Below, in pieces: positions 1-7,948 of a stretch of 23,819 nt of DNA. The stretch is from an uncultured Clostridia bacterium. Its GTDB lineage: Bacteria; Bacillota; Clostridia; Oscillospirales; Oscillospiraceae. Position 1 is the stretch's first letter; each line of letters opens with the position of its first letter. The stretch lies in the NCBI GenBank assembly GCA_932222125.1, contig CAKNZJ010000203.1, positions 1 to 23,819 of the forward strand. Reading direction: 5' to 3'. Below the pieces are notes generated by a model. It had not been told where the DNA came from and did no database searches. It saw only the letters and a program-made list of their open reading frames with translations. The position numbers were made by a program, and so were the translations under genes.

Positions 1-358
1 TATCGCAGGGTAAAAGGGAGATGCTGGGGGAACGGCCTGGGCAGCTTAGTCACCTGCCGCCACCGTCTGCTGGCACCGCGCCGCCGCGCCAGGGCGGGCT
101 TGCATACTCCCGTGCCGGGGGAGAGCAGTAAGGCGGTCATGCCGCCTGATAATACGGCACATTCTTTAGAAATGGGCAACCAAGGGAACCCGCGCCGGTC
201 ACATTTCCTTACAGAATGAGGACACAGCCAGGACCGGCGCGGCCCTTCCCGCCCGACAGCCGAATGAAAGACCTGACGCCATAGGCAACCGTGGCCCCAG
301 GTGTTCCATCCGGCGAGGATGAACGATACTGCGGCCCATGGCCGGGGAGGTGAGGATA
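1..358. other. Leader region without a recognised gene
   Basis: I recognise no gene here. The plus-strand frame beginning at base 1 stays open to a TGA at 217-219, so the 3' end of an upstream gene cannot be excluded, but its translation is Arg/Pro-rich and unfamiliar. The clearest structure is a perfect 11-bp inverted repeat, CCGCGCCGGTC at 190-200 and GACCGGCGCGG at 232-242, around a 31-nt loop. A smaller hairpin, AGGCGG/CCGCCT, lies near 132-148. No T-tract follows either one, so they do not look like ordinary terminators. Confidence 0.4.
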
Positions 359-1339
359 TTGCTTGTTCCTATCAGCAAGATCACGGTAAATCCTGGGCGG
401 CGGGAGGCCCTGCCGGGAGATGTGAAGGAACTGGCCGACAGCATTGCCGAAGTGGGACTGATTAACCCTATCATGGTGGATCAGTCCCATACGCTGATTG
501 CCGGACTGCATCGGCTAGAGGCCATGAAGCTGCTGGGCCGGACGGAGATCGAGTGTACTGTCAGTGATCTGGACGGTCTGCAAGTGGCTTTGGCGGAGAT
601 AGACGAGAATTTTGTCCGCAAGGATTTATCTGACGATGAATTTCGGGAACTGCTTCTGCGGCGAAAGGAAATCTATGAAAGTCTGCACCCGGAGACAAAG
701 GCAACCTATGATGGCGGTGCGTTTCGTGGTAATCAGCATCAGACGGTGGTGGCGGACAAAATGTCCGCCACCACAAAGTCTTTCGTTGATGATACCGCCG
801 ACAAATTAGGCGTTGACCCTCGGACTGTGCGCCGGGAGCTTCAGACCGCAAAAAATTTGACGCCAGAGGCAAAGGAGATTATCAAAGGTGCCAAGGTCAC
901 AAAATCGGATGCGTTGAAGCTGTCCCGGCTGACCCCGGAGCAGCAGACAGAAGCGGCCTGCCAGTTAGTATCAGGCGATATTCATTCCGTGGACGAATAT
1001 CAACCTCCCCCGGCAGTCCTGGGGCCAGCGGAGGCTCCGCCGCCCTCCGTCCCCTACTCGTCCAGCGGCAGGCAATACGCCTCTTTTGAGGAATCCATAG
1101 CCGATCTGAAAAACCATGATAAAGATTGCAGCTACACCCCGGATGCGCTGCTGGCCGAACTGGATTCTTTCATCAAAAAATTCCACCGGGAATTTGAATG
1201 GTATAGTGACCCCTTCTGCACAGTTGTTTTCCCTGACATATCCCAGGTGCAATTTGACTACCTGCAACAGCGGTTTGGTACGATCTCCACCGCTATCCAT
1301 GATTTACTGCAACAAATGAAAAGGAGTATGAAAAAATGA
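359..1339 (+). CDS. ParB/KorB-like DNA-binding partition protein
   Basis: This protein of about 326 aa carries an N-terminal ParB-type domain: a VPISKITVNP start, then a GLINPIMVDQ strand and the IAGLHRLEA segment that corresponds to the ParB G-x-x-R box. A helix-turn-helix with DKLGVDPRTVRREL follows in the middle. The C-terminal third is charged and helical and not recognised. ParB-fold proteins on conjugative elements act in segregation, replication control or transcription; which one applies is not shown here. Start choice: an ATG at 338 has no ribosome-binding site, and a GTG at 350 sits inside one. GGGGAGG at 344-350 lies 8 nt before the TTG at 359, which I prefer. The gene overlaps the next by an ATGA and has no ParA-type ATPase beside it. 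Confidence 0.8.
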   Translation: MLVPISKITVNPGRREALPGDVKELADSIAEVGLINPIMVDQSHTLIAGLHRLEAMKLLGRTEIECTVSDLDGLQVALAEIDENFVRKDLSDDEFRELLLRRKEIYESLHPETKATYDGGAFRGNQHQTVVADKMSATTKSFVDDTADKLGVDPRTVRRELQTAKNLTPEAKEIIKGAKVTKSDALKLSRLTPEQQTEAACQLVSGDIHSVDEYQPPPAVLGPAEAPPPSVPYSSSGRQYASFEESIADLKNHDKDCSYTPDALLAELDSFIKKFHREFEWYSDPFCTVVFPDISQVQFDYLQQRFGTISTAIHDLLQQMKRSMKK

Positions 1340-2175
1340 GCTACCGAAGAAAGCACAGCCCGCCCAAGCCGGAGCAGCAGACCCTTTTCCCTCCTGCCGA
1401 AGTGGAGTATAGCAATCCCGGCGCTATCCGCACCCTCTCTACCAGCCAGTTGACTTCCGGCCTGCCCTACCAGCGGCCTGTGGAGCAGAAGGATGTAGAC
1501 AAGATCATCCGGGAGTGGAATGGCCGTGAGATCACCCCGGTGGTGGTCAGTTTCCGGGATGGCAAATTCAACGTAGTGGACGGTCAGCACCACATCGAGG
1601 CTATGCGGCAAAAGGCTGGGGGGCGGGATGTGATCGTCCCCTGCATCATCCACACCGGCATGACCTACGAGCAGGAGGCCGAACTGTACGCCAGACTGGA
1701 CCGGGATAAGAAGCGGCTGACCCTCCGCCAGTATACCAAGGCCGTGGTGGAGGCCGGTTCCGATGCCAACATTATGGAGGTCAAGCGGCTGACAGAGGAA
1801 GTTGGCTTTATATGGGCGCTGGGGGAGCCTACCGGCGAACCCTTTGAGATCGCCCCCATCCGCGCCCTTATCAATGCTCACCGGCTTCTCGGTAGCGAAG
1901 GCTTTTCCCGTATGCTGACCCTGATGGCTGGGGCGTGGCGAGGTATGCCCAATTCTCTCAAAGCCTCCATGCTCTCCGGCATGGCGTTGTTCTTAAAAAC
2001 CTACGAGGCAGAGCTGAACGACTGGACTTTTATCCGGCGTATGTCCATCGTTAGCCCGGAGGAAATCATCTATTTGGGCCGCATTGAGACGGATGTTGGT
2101 CTGCGCTTCGCCCGTATCATTCTGGATAAGTACAACGGTGGGGGCGCGGAGCTACCCTACCGCTTCAAACGCTGA
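1336..2175 (+). CDS. ParB-fold protein, DUF6551-like
   Basis: The 279-aa protein has a second, divergent ParB/sulfiredoxin-like core: LPYQRPVEQKDVDKI, then VVSFRDGKFNVVDGQHHIEAMR near residues 70-95, with G-Q-H-H in the place of the ParB G-E-R-R box. A C-terminal helical half follows. I recall this arrangement as the DUF6551 family found on clostridial mobile elements; that name is from memory and untested. Its ATG overlaps the previous stop as ATGA and AAGGAG lies at 1320-1325, so the two genes are translationally coupled and probably work together. DNA binding is likely from the fold, but no recognition site is visible. Confidence 0.75.
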   Translation: MSYRRKHSPPKPEQQTLFPPAEVEYSNPGAIRTLSTSQLTSGLPYQRPVEQKDVDKIIREWNGREITPVVVSFRDGKFNVVDGQHHIEAMRQKAGGRDVIVPCIIHTGMTYEQEAELYARLDRDKKRLTLRQYTKAVVEAGSDANIMEVKRLTEEVGFIWALGEPTGEPFEIAPIRALINAHRLLGSEGFSRMLTLMAGAWRGMPNSLKASMLSGMALFLKTYEAELNDWTFIRRMSIVSPEEIIYLGRIETDVGLRFARIILDKYNGGGAELPYRFKR

Positions 2176-2189
2176 AAGGGGGCGGGAAT

Positions 2190-2405
2190 ATGGAACACAC
2201 TACTCCTTCTCCTGCTGGTATGCCTCTGGCGGATATTCGGGACATTTCCGTGGACCCGAAGCTCCCCAAGGAGGAACGGATTGCCGAATTTCTCCGGCAG
2301 ATCAAAAATCCCTACTGCTTCAAGTGCGGCAAATTCACCGTCCGGGCGCAGTTTGCCGACAACGGCGTGTCCCTGGAGGACTGCTTGAAGCAGATTTTAA
2401 TTTAG
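2190..2405 (+). CDS. Small conserved mobile-element protein (DUF6870-like)
   Basis: This 71-aa protein is recognisable by PLADIRDISVDPKLP, then a short helix and KNPYCFKCGKFTV followed by a DNGVSLEDCL end. Similar small proteins recur in clostridial conjugative elements; I associate them with DUF6870 from memory. The function is unknown. It has a CxxC (FKCG preceded by YC) but no second pair, so zinc binding cannot be claimed. It starts 14 nt after the preceding gene with an AAAGGGGG ribosome-binding site and is the last gene before the recombinase promoter. Confidence 0.65.
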   Translation: MEHTTPSPAGMPLADIRDISVDPKLPKEERIAEFLRQIKNPYCFKCGKFTVRAQFADNGVSLEDCLKQILI

Positions 2406-2417
2406 CACTTTAATGTG

Positions 2418-2446
2418 TTGACTTGCCCGCCAGGGTATGTTATACT
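2418..2446 (+). promoter_or_regulatory. Promoter of the recombinase operon
   Basis: TTGACT at 2418-2423 and TATACT at 2441-2446 are separated by exactly 17 nt. A TG at 2438-2439 makes the -10 extended. This is a strong sigma-A-type promoter with a start expected near 2453. Confidence 0.8.
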
Positions 2447-2480
2447 TATGACTGGAAAAAGAATTAAATAGGGATAATCC

Positions 2481-2533
2481 AGTCACTCGTTACATCGCGG
2501 GGTAAGTCCGTGATGTAAAGGAGTGACTTTTTT
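2481..2533 (+). promoter_or_regulatory. Terminator-like leader hairpin covering the recombinase ribosome-binding site
   Basis: AGTCACTC (2481-2488) pairs with GAGTGACT (2521-2528). Inside it, TTACATCGCGG (2490-2500) pairs with CCGTGATGTAA (2508-2518) with one G-U pair around a 7-nt loop. Six T residues follow (2528-2533), directly before the ATG at 2534. The ribosome-binding site AGGAG (2519-2523) lies inside the stem. It can therefore act as a terminator for read-through from the upstream genes, as an attenuator, or as a lid on translation of the first recombinase. The structure is seen; its role is inferred. Confidence 0.7.
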
Positions 2534-4201
2534 ATGCCTAAGTACAAGGGCGACGCATACCTGCGCCTCTCTTACTCCGCTGACCGCAGCGTGGAGAGTG
2601 ACAGCATTGCCAATCAGAAAAAGCTCATTGAGGACTTTGTGGCGGCTCACCCGGACATTGAGCTGGTGTCGGAGCGGGTGGACGATGGTTATAGCGGTGT
2701 CCTGTTTGACCGTCCGGCATTCCAGGAAATGATGAACGATATTGTTTCCGGCAAGATCAACTGTGTGATCGTCAAGGACCTTTCCCGCCTGGGCCGGGAG
2801 TACATCGAGACTGGCCGCTATCTCCGGCAGATATTCCCCACTTACGGCGTCCGCTTTATCTCCGTCAATGACGGCATCGACACCGCCAACGAGCAGAACG
2901 GGGACGATCTGCACATCAGCTTGAAAAATCTGCTGAACGATACCTATTGCCGGGATATTTCCGTAAAGACCCGGAGCGCCCTGCTGACCAAGCGGCAGAA
3001 TGGGGACTATGTAGGCGCTTGCCCCATCTACGGCTACCGGAAGGACCCTGAAAATAAAAACCATCTTATCATTGACGAGTACCCCGCCCGCGTGGTGCGG
3101 GACATTTACCGCCGCCGCATTGATGGGGCCAGCGCCAAGCATATCGCGGAGGAATTGAACCGGCTGGGCGTTCTCTCCCCTATGGCCTATAAGGAAAGCC
3201 GGGGTCTGCCTCACCCTACCGGCGGCTTCGCGGATGTGCCGGACGCCAAGTGGTCCGCCCGTGCGGTGATCCGCATTTTGCAGGAGGAAACCTACACCGG
3301 CGTTCTTTTGCAGGGGCGGCAGGAAACCCATAACCACAAGCTGAAGAATATCATCCACAAGCCAGCGGAGGAATGGATTCGCATTGAAAACGCCCATGAG
3401 CCGATCATCCAGAAGCGGGATTTTGACCTGGTTCAGAAAATTTCCAGTCTGGACACCCGGACGGCCCCGGACGGCGAGGCGGTCTATCTGTTCTCCGGCC
3501 TGCTGGTATGCGGCTGCTGCGGCGGGCGCATGACCCGGAAAACCAACACGGTCAAGGGCAAAAAGTACATCTATTACCACTGTCCCACCGGGAAGAAAAA
3601 GGGCTGCACCCACCCGGTCATGCTGAAAGAGGCTGATCTGATCGACTGCGTTCTGGCCAGCCTCCAAGCCCATATCCGGCATGTTGTCTCTCTGGACGAG
3701 CTGCTGGACAGCATCAGCGAGGAACAGATCAACCAGGAGGAAATCGCCAAGTTCAAGGCGCAGATTGCGGATAACGAGGTCAAACTGGAAGAAGCCCGTC
3801 AGTTCAAGGCCACTCTGTATGAGAATTTCATTGCCAATCTTATCAGCAAAAAGGACTATCAGGATTTGAAGAATCTCTATACCGGGCGGGCGGAGCAGGC
3901 GCAGGAGGCCATTGACCGTCTGCGGGCCGAGATGGAGCTGGTGACGAACAACAGCAGCTCCCGCCTGCGGTGGACCCAGCATTTCAAGGAGTTCTCCGCC
4001 ATGACCACGCTGGACCGCCGGGCGGTGATCGCCATGGTTCAGTCTATCCGGGTGGAGGGCAAAAACAATTTGGTTATCACCTTCCGCTATCTGATTGAAT
4101 ATGTCAAGGTTCTGAAACGACTGGACCAGATGGGGAAACTCCCGCCTGACCTGCGGGATGTTCTGGATACGCTGGCGGCAGCGGAAAAGGAGGCGGCATA
4201 A
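2534..4201 (+). CDS. Large serine recombinase 1
   Basis: This 555-aa site-specific recombinase cuts and rejoins DNA through a serine-DNA intermediate. The catalytic serine is S13 in YLRLS (Y9-S13). The DLSRLGR segment (82-88) supplies the other active-site arginines. A 'recombinase' domain follows around 160-300, then a zinc ribbon with C326, C329, C350 and C358, then a long coiled-coil region around 390-480. All expected residues are present, so it should be active. ATG 2534 follows AGGAG in a hairpin leader. It is the first gene of a four-gene recombinase operon; the next ATG directly follows its stop codon. Large serine recombinases of the TndX/TnpX type move clostridial transposons. The division of labour among these three is not known from sequence. 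Confidence 0.93.
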   Translation: MPKYKGDAYLRLSYSADRSVESDSIANQKKLIEDFVAAHPDIELVSERVDDGYSGVLFDRPAFQEMMNDIVSGKINCVIVKDLSRLGREYIETGRYLRQIFPTYGVRFISVNDGIDTANEQNGDDLHISLKNLLNDTYCRDISVKTRSALLTKRQNGDYVGACPIYGYRKDPENKNHLIIDEYPARVVRDIYRRRIDGASAKHIAEELNRLGVLSPMAYKESRGLPHPTGGFADVPDAKWSARAVIRILQEETYTGVLLQGRQETHNHKLKNIIHKPAEEWIRIENAHEPIIQKRDFDLVQKISSLDTRTAPDGEAVYLFSGLLVCGCCGGRMTRKTNTVKGKKYIYYHCPTGKKKGCTHPVMLKEADLIDCVLASLQAHIRHVVSLDELLDSISEEQINQEEIAKFKAQIADNEVKLEEARQFKATLYENFIANLISKKDYQDLKNLYTGRAEQAQEAIDRLRAEMELVTNNSSSRLRWTQHFKEFSAMTTLDRRAVIAMVQSIRVEGKNNLVITFRYLIEYVKVLKRLDQMGKLPPDLRDVLDTLAAAEKEAA

Positions 4202-5848
4202 ATGGCACGGAAAAGCAGGAAGGGCGTTTCAGCCCCGGAACAGCCGAAGAAAGACTACATGAAAATCTGGCGGACGGCGCTCTATATCCGCCTGTCGGTG
4301 GAGTTCAATGGCAAGAGGGGCGATTCCCTGGAGACACAGCGGCAGATCATGGAGGCGTATGCCGCCCTATGCCCGGACCTTGAGATCGTGGAGGTCTACA
4401 CCGACAACGGCATTACGGGCCGGACCTTTGAGCGGGAAGCCTTTCAGCGGATGCTGGCCGATGTAGACGCTGGGAAGATCAACTGCATCATGGTGAAGGA
4501 CCTCTCCCGCCTGGGCCGGAACACCATCGACACCGGCTACTACATTGAGAAGTATTTTCCTCTCCATAGGGTGCGCTTTATCGCCGTCAACGATCAGTTT
4601 GACAGTGAGGATTCGGAAAACAGCGGCAACCATCTGATTGTGCCTTTGAAAAACATGATAAATGAGGCTTACGCCGCCGACATCAGCAAGAAGGTCCGGG
4701 CGCAGCAGAATCAGGCCATGCGGGACGGGGAATTTGTAGGGGCGCGTCCGCCCTACGGCTACCGGAAGGACCCGGACAACTGCCACCGCCTGCTGGTCAA
4801 CGAGGACACGGCCCCTATCGTCCGGCAGATTTTTCAGTGGACAGTTGACGGCGTTGCCTTGAATGTGATCGTGAAGCGGTTGAATGAGCAGGGTGTTATG
4901 ACCCCCGGCTACTACCTCGCCAGCATTGGCCTGATTACCAGCAAGAAGCTGATGGGCAGCGGCAAATGGCAGACCTGGACAGTGGGGAAGATTCTTGCGG
5001 ATGAGGTCTACACCGGCGATATGGTGCAGGGCAAGCACACCAATGTCGGCCATAAACAGGTTGTGACCAAGCCGGTGGACTGGATCGTGGTACGCAATAC
5101 CCATGAGCCGCTGGTCAGCCGGGAGGTATTCGCAAAGGCCCAGGCCGTTCGGGAGCAGATGGCGTCCAAATACACCAGAACCATGAAAGTTCCTTACAGT
5201 GAGAATATCCTGCGGGGGCGCGTGTTCTGCGCCCACTGCGGCAAGAACCTTCACCGGCAGAGAAGTCATGGGCGGTACTTCTACCGCTGTATCTCCAATG
5301 ACCGCATGGGAGAGGGGGCCTGCACCGGCGGCATTATCCATTTACCGGAGCCGGATTTATTTGACGCGATTCTGACCATCATCCGGCAGAAGGCCGAGGT
5401 TGTGATGGGCGAGGCCCTGCGGCTGAAACGGTGTGACAACAAGATTGCCACGCAGAAGGCCCAAGTGGACCAGGAGATTGCCGAGCTGGGGCGGCAGACG
5501 CAGAAAAACAAGACCATTCGTGCTGGCCTCTATGAAAACTTTGTCAAAGGAATCCTCACCAGGGCGGAATATCTGGAAATGCAGGAGGATTACAGTCAGA
5601 AAATCAGCGGCGCGGTGGAGCGTGTTCAGCAGCTTCAAACCCGGCAATCCGAGCTGGAGCGGCAGATGGAATGCTGTACCAGCATGGCCGACAAGCTGGC
5701 GGCGGTGGACAAGGACACGGCTCTCTCCGCTCTGCTGGTGGAGCAGTTAATTGAGCGGGTTACGGTGAACGGACCCGATGATGTTTCCGTCAAGTTTTCC
5801 TTTGAGGGCGGTTTTGAGCGTGTGATGGAGGTGCTGGGAAATGAGTAG
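4202..5848 (+). CDS. Large serine recombinase 2
   Basis: This 548-aa recombinase has the catalytic serine S32 in YIRLS, 19 residues further in than in its upstream neighbour because of a basic N-terminal extension (RKSRKG). DLSRLGR lies at 100-106, the recombinase domain around 178-320, zinc-ribbon cysteines at C343, C346, C363 and C374, and a coiled coil after about 410. AAGGAGG of the ribosome-binding site lies within the end of the previous gene, and its start touches that stop. It is clearly homologous to, but well diverged from, genes 1 and 3, so this is an old gene family expansion and not a recent duplication. All key catalytic residues are present. Confidence 0.93.
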   Translation: MARKSRKGVSAPEQPKKDYMKIWRTALYIRLSVEFNGKRGDSLETQRQIMEAYAALCPDLEIVEVYTDNGITGRTFEREAFQRMLADVDAGKINCIMVKDLSRLGRNTIDTGYYIEKYFPLHRVRFIAVNDQFDSEDSENSGNHLIVPLKNMINEAYAADISKKVRAQQNQAMRDGEFVGARPPYGYRKDPDNCHRLLVNEDTAPIVRQIFQWTVDGVALNVIVKRLNEQGVMTPGYYLASIGLITSKKLMGSGKWQTWTVGKILADEVYTGDMVQGKHTNVGHKQVVTKPVDWIVVRNTHEPLVSREVFAKAQAVREQMASKYTRTMKVPYSENILRGRVFCAHCGKNLHRQRSHGRYFYRCISNDRMGEGACTGGIIHLPEPDLFDAILTIIRQKAEVVMGEALRLKRCDNKIATQKAQVDQEIAELGRQTQKNKTIRAGLYENFVKGILTRAEYLEMQEDYSQKISGAVERVQQLQTRQSELERQMECCTSMADKLAAVDKDTALSALLVEQLIERVTVNGPDDVSVKFSFEGGFERVMEVLGNE

Positions 5849-7391
5849 CAGCCTGATTCCCTATGTGATCGCCCTCTATATCCGGCTCTCCACCGAGGAC
5901 AGCAAGGTGGGCAGTTTCAGCATCGAGAACCAGAAAAACGCGCTCCACCAATACGTTGACGCTATGGAGGGCGTCAAGAATGTGGAGGTCTTGGAGTTCA
6001 TCGACAACGGGTACAGCGGGACCAACTTCGAGCGGCCCGCCGTCCAGGAATTGCTTGACCAGATTCGGGAGGGCAAAATCAACTGCATCGTTGTGAAGGA
6101 CTTCACCCGGTTCGGACGCAACAGCATTGAAGTGGGATACTTTATGGAAATGGTTTTCCCTCTGTACGGCGTCCGCTTCATCTCTATCAACGACAATTTT
6201 GACAGTGATACCCTCCATGGCGACACGGGCGGCATCAATGTGGCGTTCAAGTATCTGGTCAGCGAGTTTTACAGCCGGGACCTGTCCATCAAGTACAAGA
6301 GCGCCAAGTATGTGAAGTTCCGCCGGGGGGAGTATCAGAGCAAGCTCTGTCCCTATGGCTACCAGAAGGGCGCGGATGGCCGCATGGAGCCGAACGAGGA
6401 AACGGCTCCCAATGTACGAATGATCTTTGAATTGGCACGGGATGGGCGCAAGCCCAACGAGATCGTCAAAGCCCTGTTTGAGCGGAATATCCCCACCCCT
6501 GCCGAGTACAAAGCGGCCCACGGTTTCAACGGTCACGATATTTCCCGGTGCTGCGGGATATGGTCTACGTCCTCAGTGGTGCATATCCTGGACGATGAAC
6601 GCTATACCGGCACTTACATCATAGGCAAGCGGGAAGTGACGGAGGTGGGCGGACACCGGGTACGGATGAAGGATGAAAGCCAGTGGGTCAAGATTCCCGA
6701 CCATCATCAGGCGATCATCAGCCGGGAGTTGTTCGACCAAGTGCAGGCCCAGCGGCCCCGGTTCAAGTGCCCCAAGAAGAAGGCCAGGGCCTATCCGTTG
6801 CGGAGCAAAGTATTCTGTGGGTGCTGCGGTCACGCTATGCCCCGAAGGGCAACGAAAAATGCTACCTTCTTCTGCCGGTACACGCTGGTAAATGAAGCTG
6901 CTGACTGCCATGGCCTGACAGTCACGGAGGCGGAGCTGGAGGGGATGTTATACGAAATTCTCTCCAAACAGGCACAAGTCATTTTGAATGTGGTCAATCT
7001 CGCCAATGCCGGGAGGCTGGATGTTCAGCTTGCAAGGCAGGCCGAATATGACAAGCGGATTGAGGGCTGTCTGGACCAGAAGCGGGTGCTGTATGAACAG
7101 CTCATTTTGAAACAGATCACCATGGAGGACTACAAAAGCCAGAAAGCCGCTGTTGACAGTGAGCTTGACCGGCTGCGGGAAATCCACTCCAATCTGAAGG
7201 TGCAGACCTCACAGATGGAAATGGACGAAAAAACGAAAAGCGCCAGAACGGAACTGGCGCGGGAAGTAATTGGTGCCGGTGGCCTGACGGCTGGGCTGGC
7301 GGACACGCTGATTGATCGGGTGTACGTCTATCCGAATAATCAGGTGGAAATCGTTTGGAAGATGAAGGACTTTTGTATGGAGGCGGCGTGA
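5841..7391 (+). CDS. Large serine recombinase 3
   Basis: This 516-aa recombinase has catalytic serine S17 in YIRLS, DFTRFGR at 87-93 (a variant of DLSRLGR with both arginines kept), a recombinase domain around 165-300 and zinc-ribbon cysteines C326, C329, C345 and C356. The C-terminal coiled coil is shorter than in recombinase 1. It overlaps the end of recombinase 2 by 8 nt and its own stop overlaps the next start as TGATG, so all four genes should be made in fixed proportion. Three adjacent large serine recombinases resemble in layout the multi-recombinase ccr loci and the triple-recombinase clostridial elements. Whether all three are needed for one reaction is inference. Confidence 0.93.
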   Translation: MSSSLIPYVIALYIRLSTEDSKVGSFSIENQKNALHQYVDAMEGVKNVEVLEFIDNGYSGTNFERPAVQELLDQIREGKINCIVVKDFTRFGRNSIEVGYFMEMVFPLYGVRFISINDNFDSDTLHGDTGGINVAFKYLVSEFYSRDLSIKYKSAKYVKFRRGEYQSKLCPYGYQKGADGRMEPNEETAPNVRMIFELARDGRKPNEIVKALFERNIPTPAEYKAAHGFNGHDISRCCGIWSTSSVVHILDDERYTGTYIIGKREVTEVGGHRVRMKDESQWVKIPDHHQAIISRELFDQVQAQRPRFKCPKKKARAYPLRSKVFCGCCGHAMPRRATKNATFFCRYTLVNEAADCHGLTVTEAELEGMLYEILSKQAQVILNVVNLANAGRLDVQLARQAEYDKRIEGCLDQKRVLYEQLILKQITMEDYKSQKAAVDSELDRLREIHSNLKVQTSQMEMDEKTKSARTELAREVIGAGGLTAGLADTLIDRVYVYPNNQVEIVWKMKDFCMEAA

Positions 7392-7786
7392 TGGAACAGA
7401 AAAAGGCTTGGATTTATTGCCGTGTGGCTCACAACGAGCCGGACAGTGCGGAGGTATTGGAAAGGCAGCGGCACAGGCTGGAAAGTTACGCAAAAGAGCA
7501 TGGCTTTGAAATCGTTGGCGTTTCCAGCGATATAGGGAGCGGCCTCACCATGGACCGCCCTGGTCTGCTGGACTTCCATGCGGCGGCAGAAGATGGGGAT
7601 ACCGATATACTTCTTATCCATAGTCTCACCCGCTTGGGGTGTGACGCAGATAAGGTAACAAAATACTGGAATCTGCTCCGTGATCTCGGTGTCAGTGTCC
7701 ATACGGCAGATTGTGGAGAGGTAGATTTAAGCCTTGACACGATGCTCCGTAGAATGATCGAAGAAATGAGAAAACGCCCCAGGTAG
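7391..7786 (+). CDS. Resolvase-fold protein lacking the catalytic serine
   Basis: This 131-aa protein consists of only the resolvase catalytic-domain fold, with no recombinase domain, zinc ribbon or clear DNA-binding tail. The Y-x-R-V-S motif reads Y9-C-R11-V-A13, so the nucleophilic serine is alanine. The usual S/D-R-x-G-R segment reads T80-R81-L-G-C84, so a second active-site arginine is cysteine. The protein should not be able to cut DNA. An upstream in-frame start at 7355 exists, but ATG 7391 overlaps the stop of recombinase 3 (TGATG) and matches the family start. Likely roles are partner, scaffold or directionality factor for the active enzymes; none is proven. Confidence 0.8.
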   Translation: MEQKKAWIYCRVAHNEPDSAEVLERQRHRLESYAKEHGFEIVGVSSDIGSGLTMDRPGLLDFHAAAEDGDTDILLIHSLTRLGCDADKVTKYWNLLRDLGVSVHTADCGEVDLSLDTMLRRMIEEMRKRPR

Positions 7787-7809
7787 GAGCATTTAGCAAA
7801 CCTCATATT

Positions 7810-7853
7810 GCACTATTTCTTAGCCTTGTTTTGAGACTGAGAAATAGTGCTTT
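7810..7853 (+). terminator. Terminator after the recombinase operon
   Basis: GCACTATTTCTTAG (7810-7823) pairs with CTGAGAAATAGTGC (7837-7850) over 14 positions with a single G-U pair and a 13-nt loop. TTT and an AT-rich tract follow. It lies 24 nt after the last recombinase stop. Confidence 0.75.
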
Positions 7854-7870
7854 CAATATTTGGAGGCTTG

Positions 7871-7879
7871 TGTTATACT
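7871..7879 (+). promoter_or_regulatory. Extended -10 promoter of the two-gene cargo
   Basis: TGTTATACT gives an extended -10 with TATACT at 7874-7879. The -35 position holds only a weak TTTCAA (7851-7856, spacer 17). Transcription would begin near 7886, leaving a leader of about 60 nt. Confidence 0.5.
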
Positions 7880-7948
7880 AAAAAAGTAGTTTTATCGGTT
7901 GCTCTATCGAAATACCAAAGAATCTGTTGAAAATCAGGAAGAAATCAG

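Larger units (their letters stand above)
1..7850 (+). mobile_element. Terminal part of a serine-recombinase-driven integrative element
   Basis: Two ParB-fold genes, a small conserved accessory gene and a four-gene serine recombinase operon all run on the plus strand with overlaps or short gaps. Large serine recombinases usually sit at one end of the element they move, so the element boundary probably lies shortly after the last recombinase gene, near the terminator at 7810-7853. The left end lies outside the window. I see no attachment core for this element; the extent given is inference. Confidence 0.35.

Noticed and set aside
2483..3982. Long minus-strand open frame of 499 codons
   Set aside because: It is antisense to the first large serine recombinase, whose motifs are complete; the antisense translation has no recognisable domain.
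4367..5341. Minus-strand open frame of 324 codons
   Set aside because: Antisense to recombinase 2; same reading-frame artefact of GC-rich codons.
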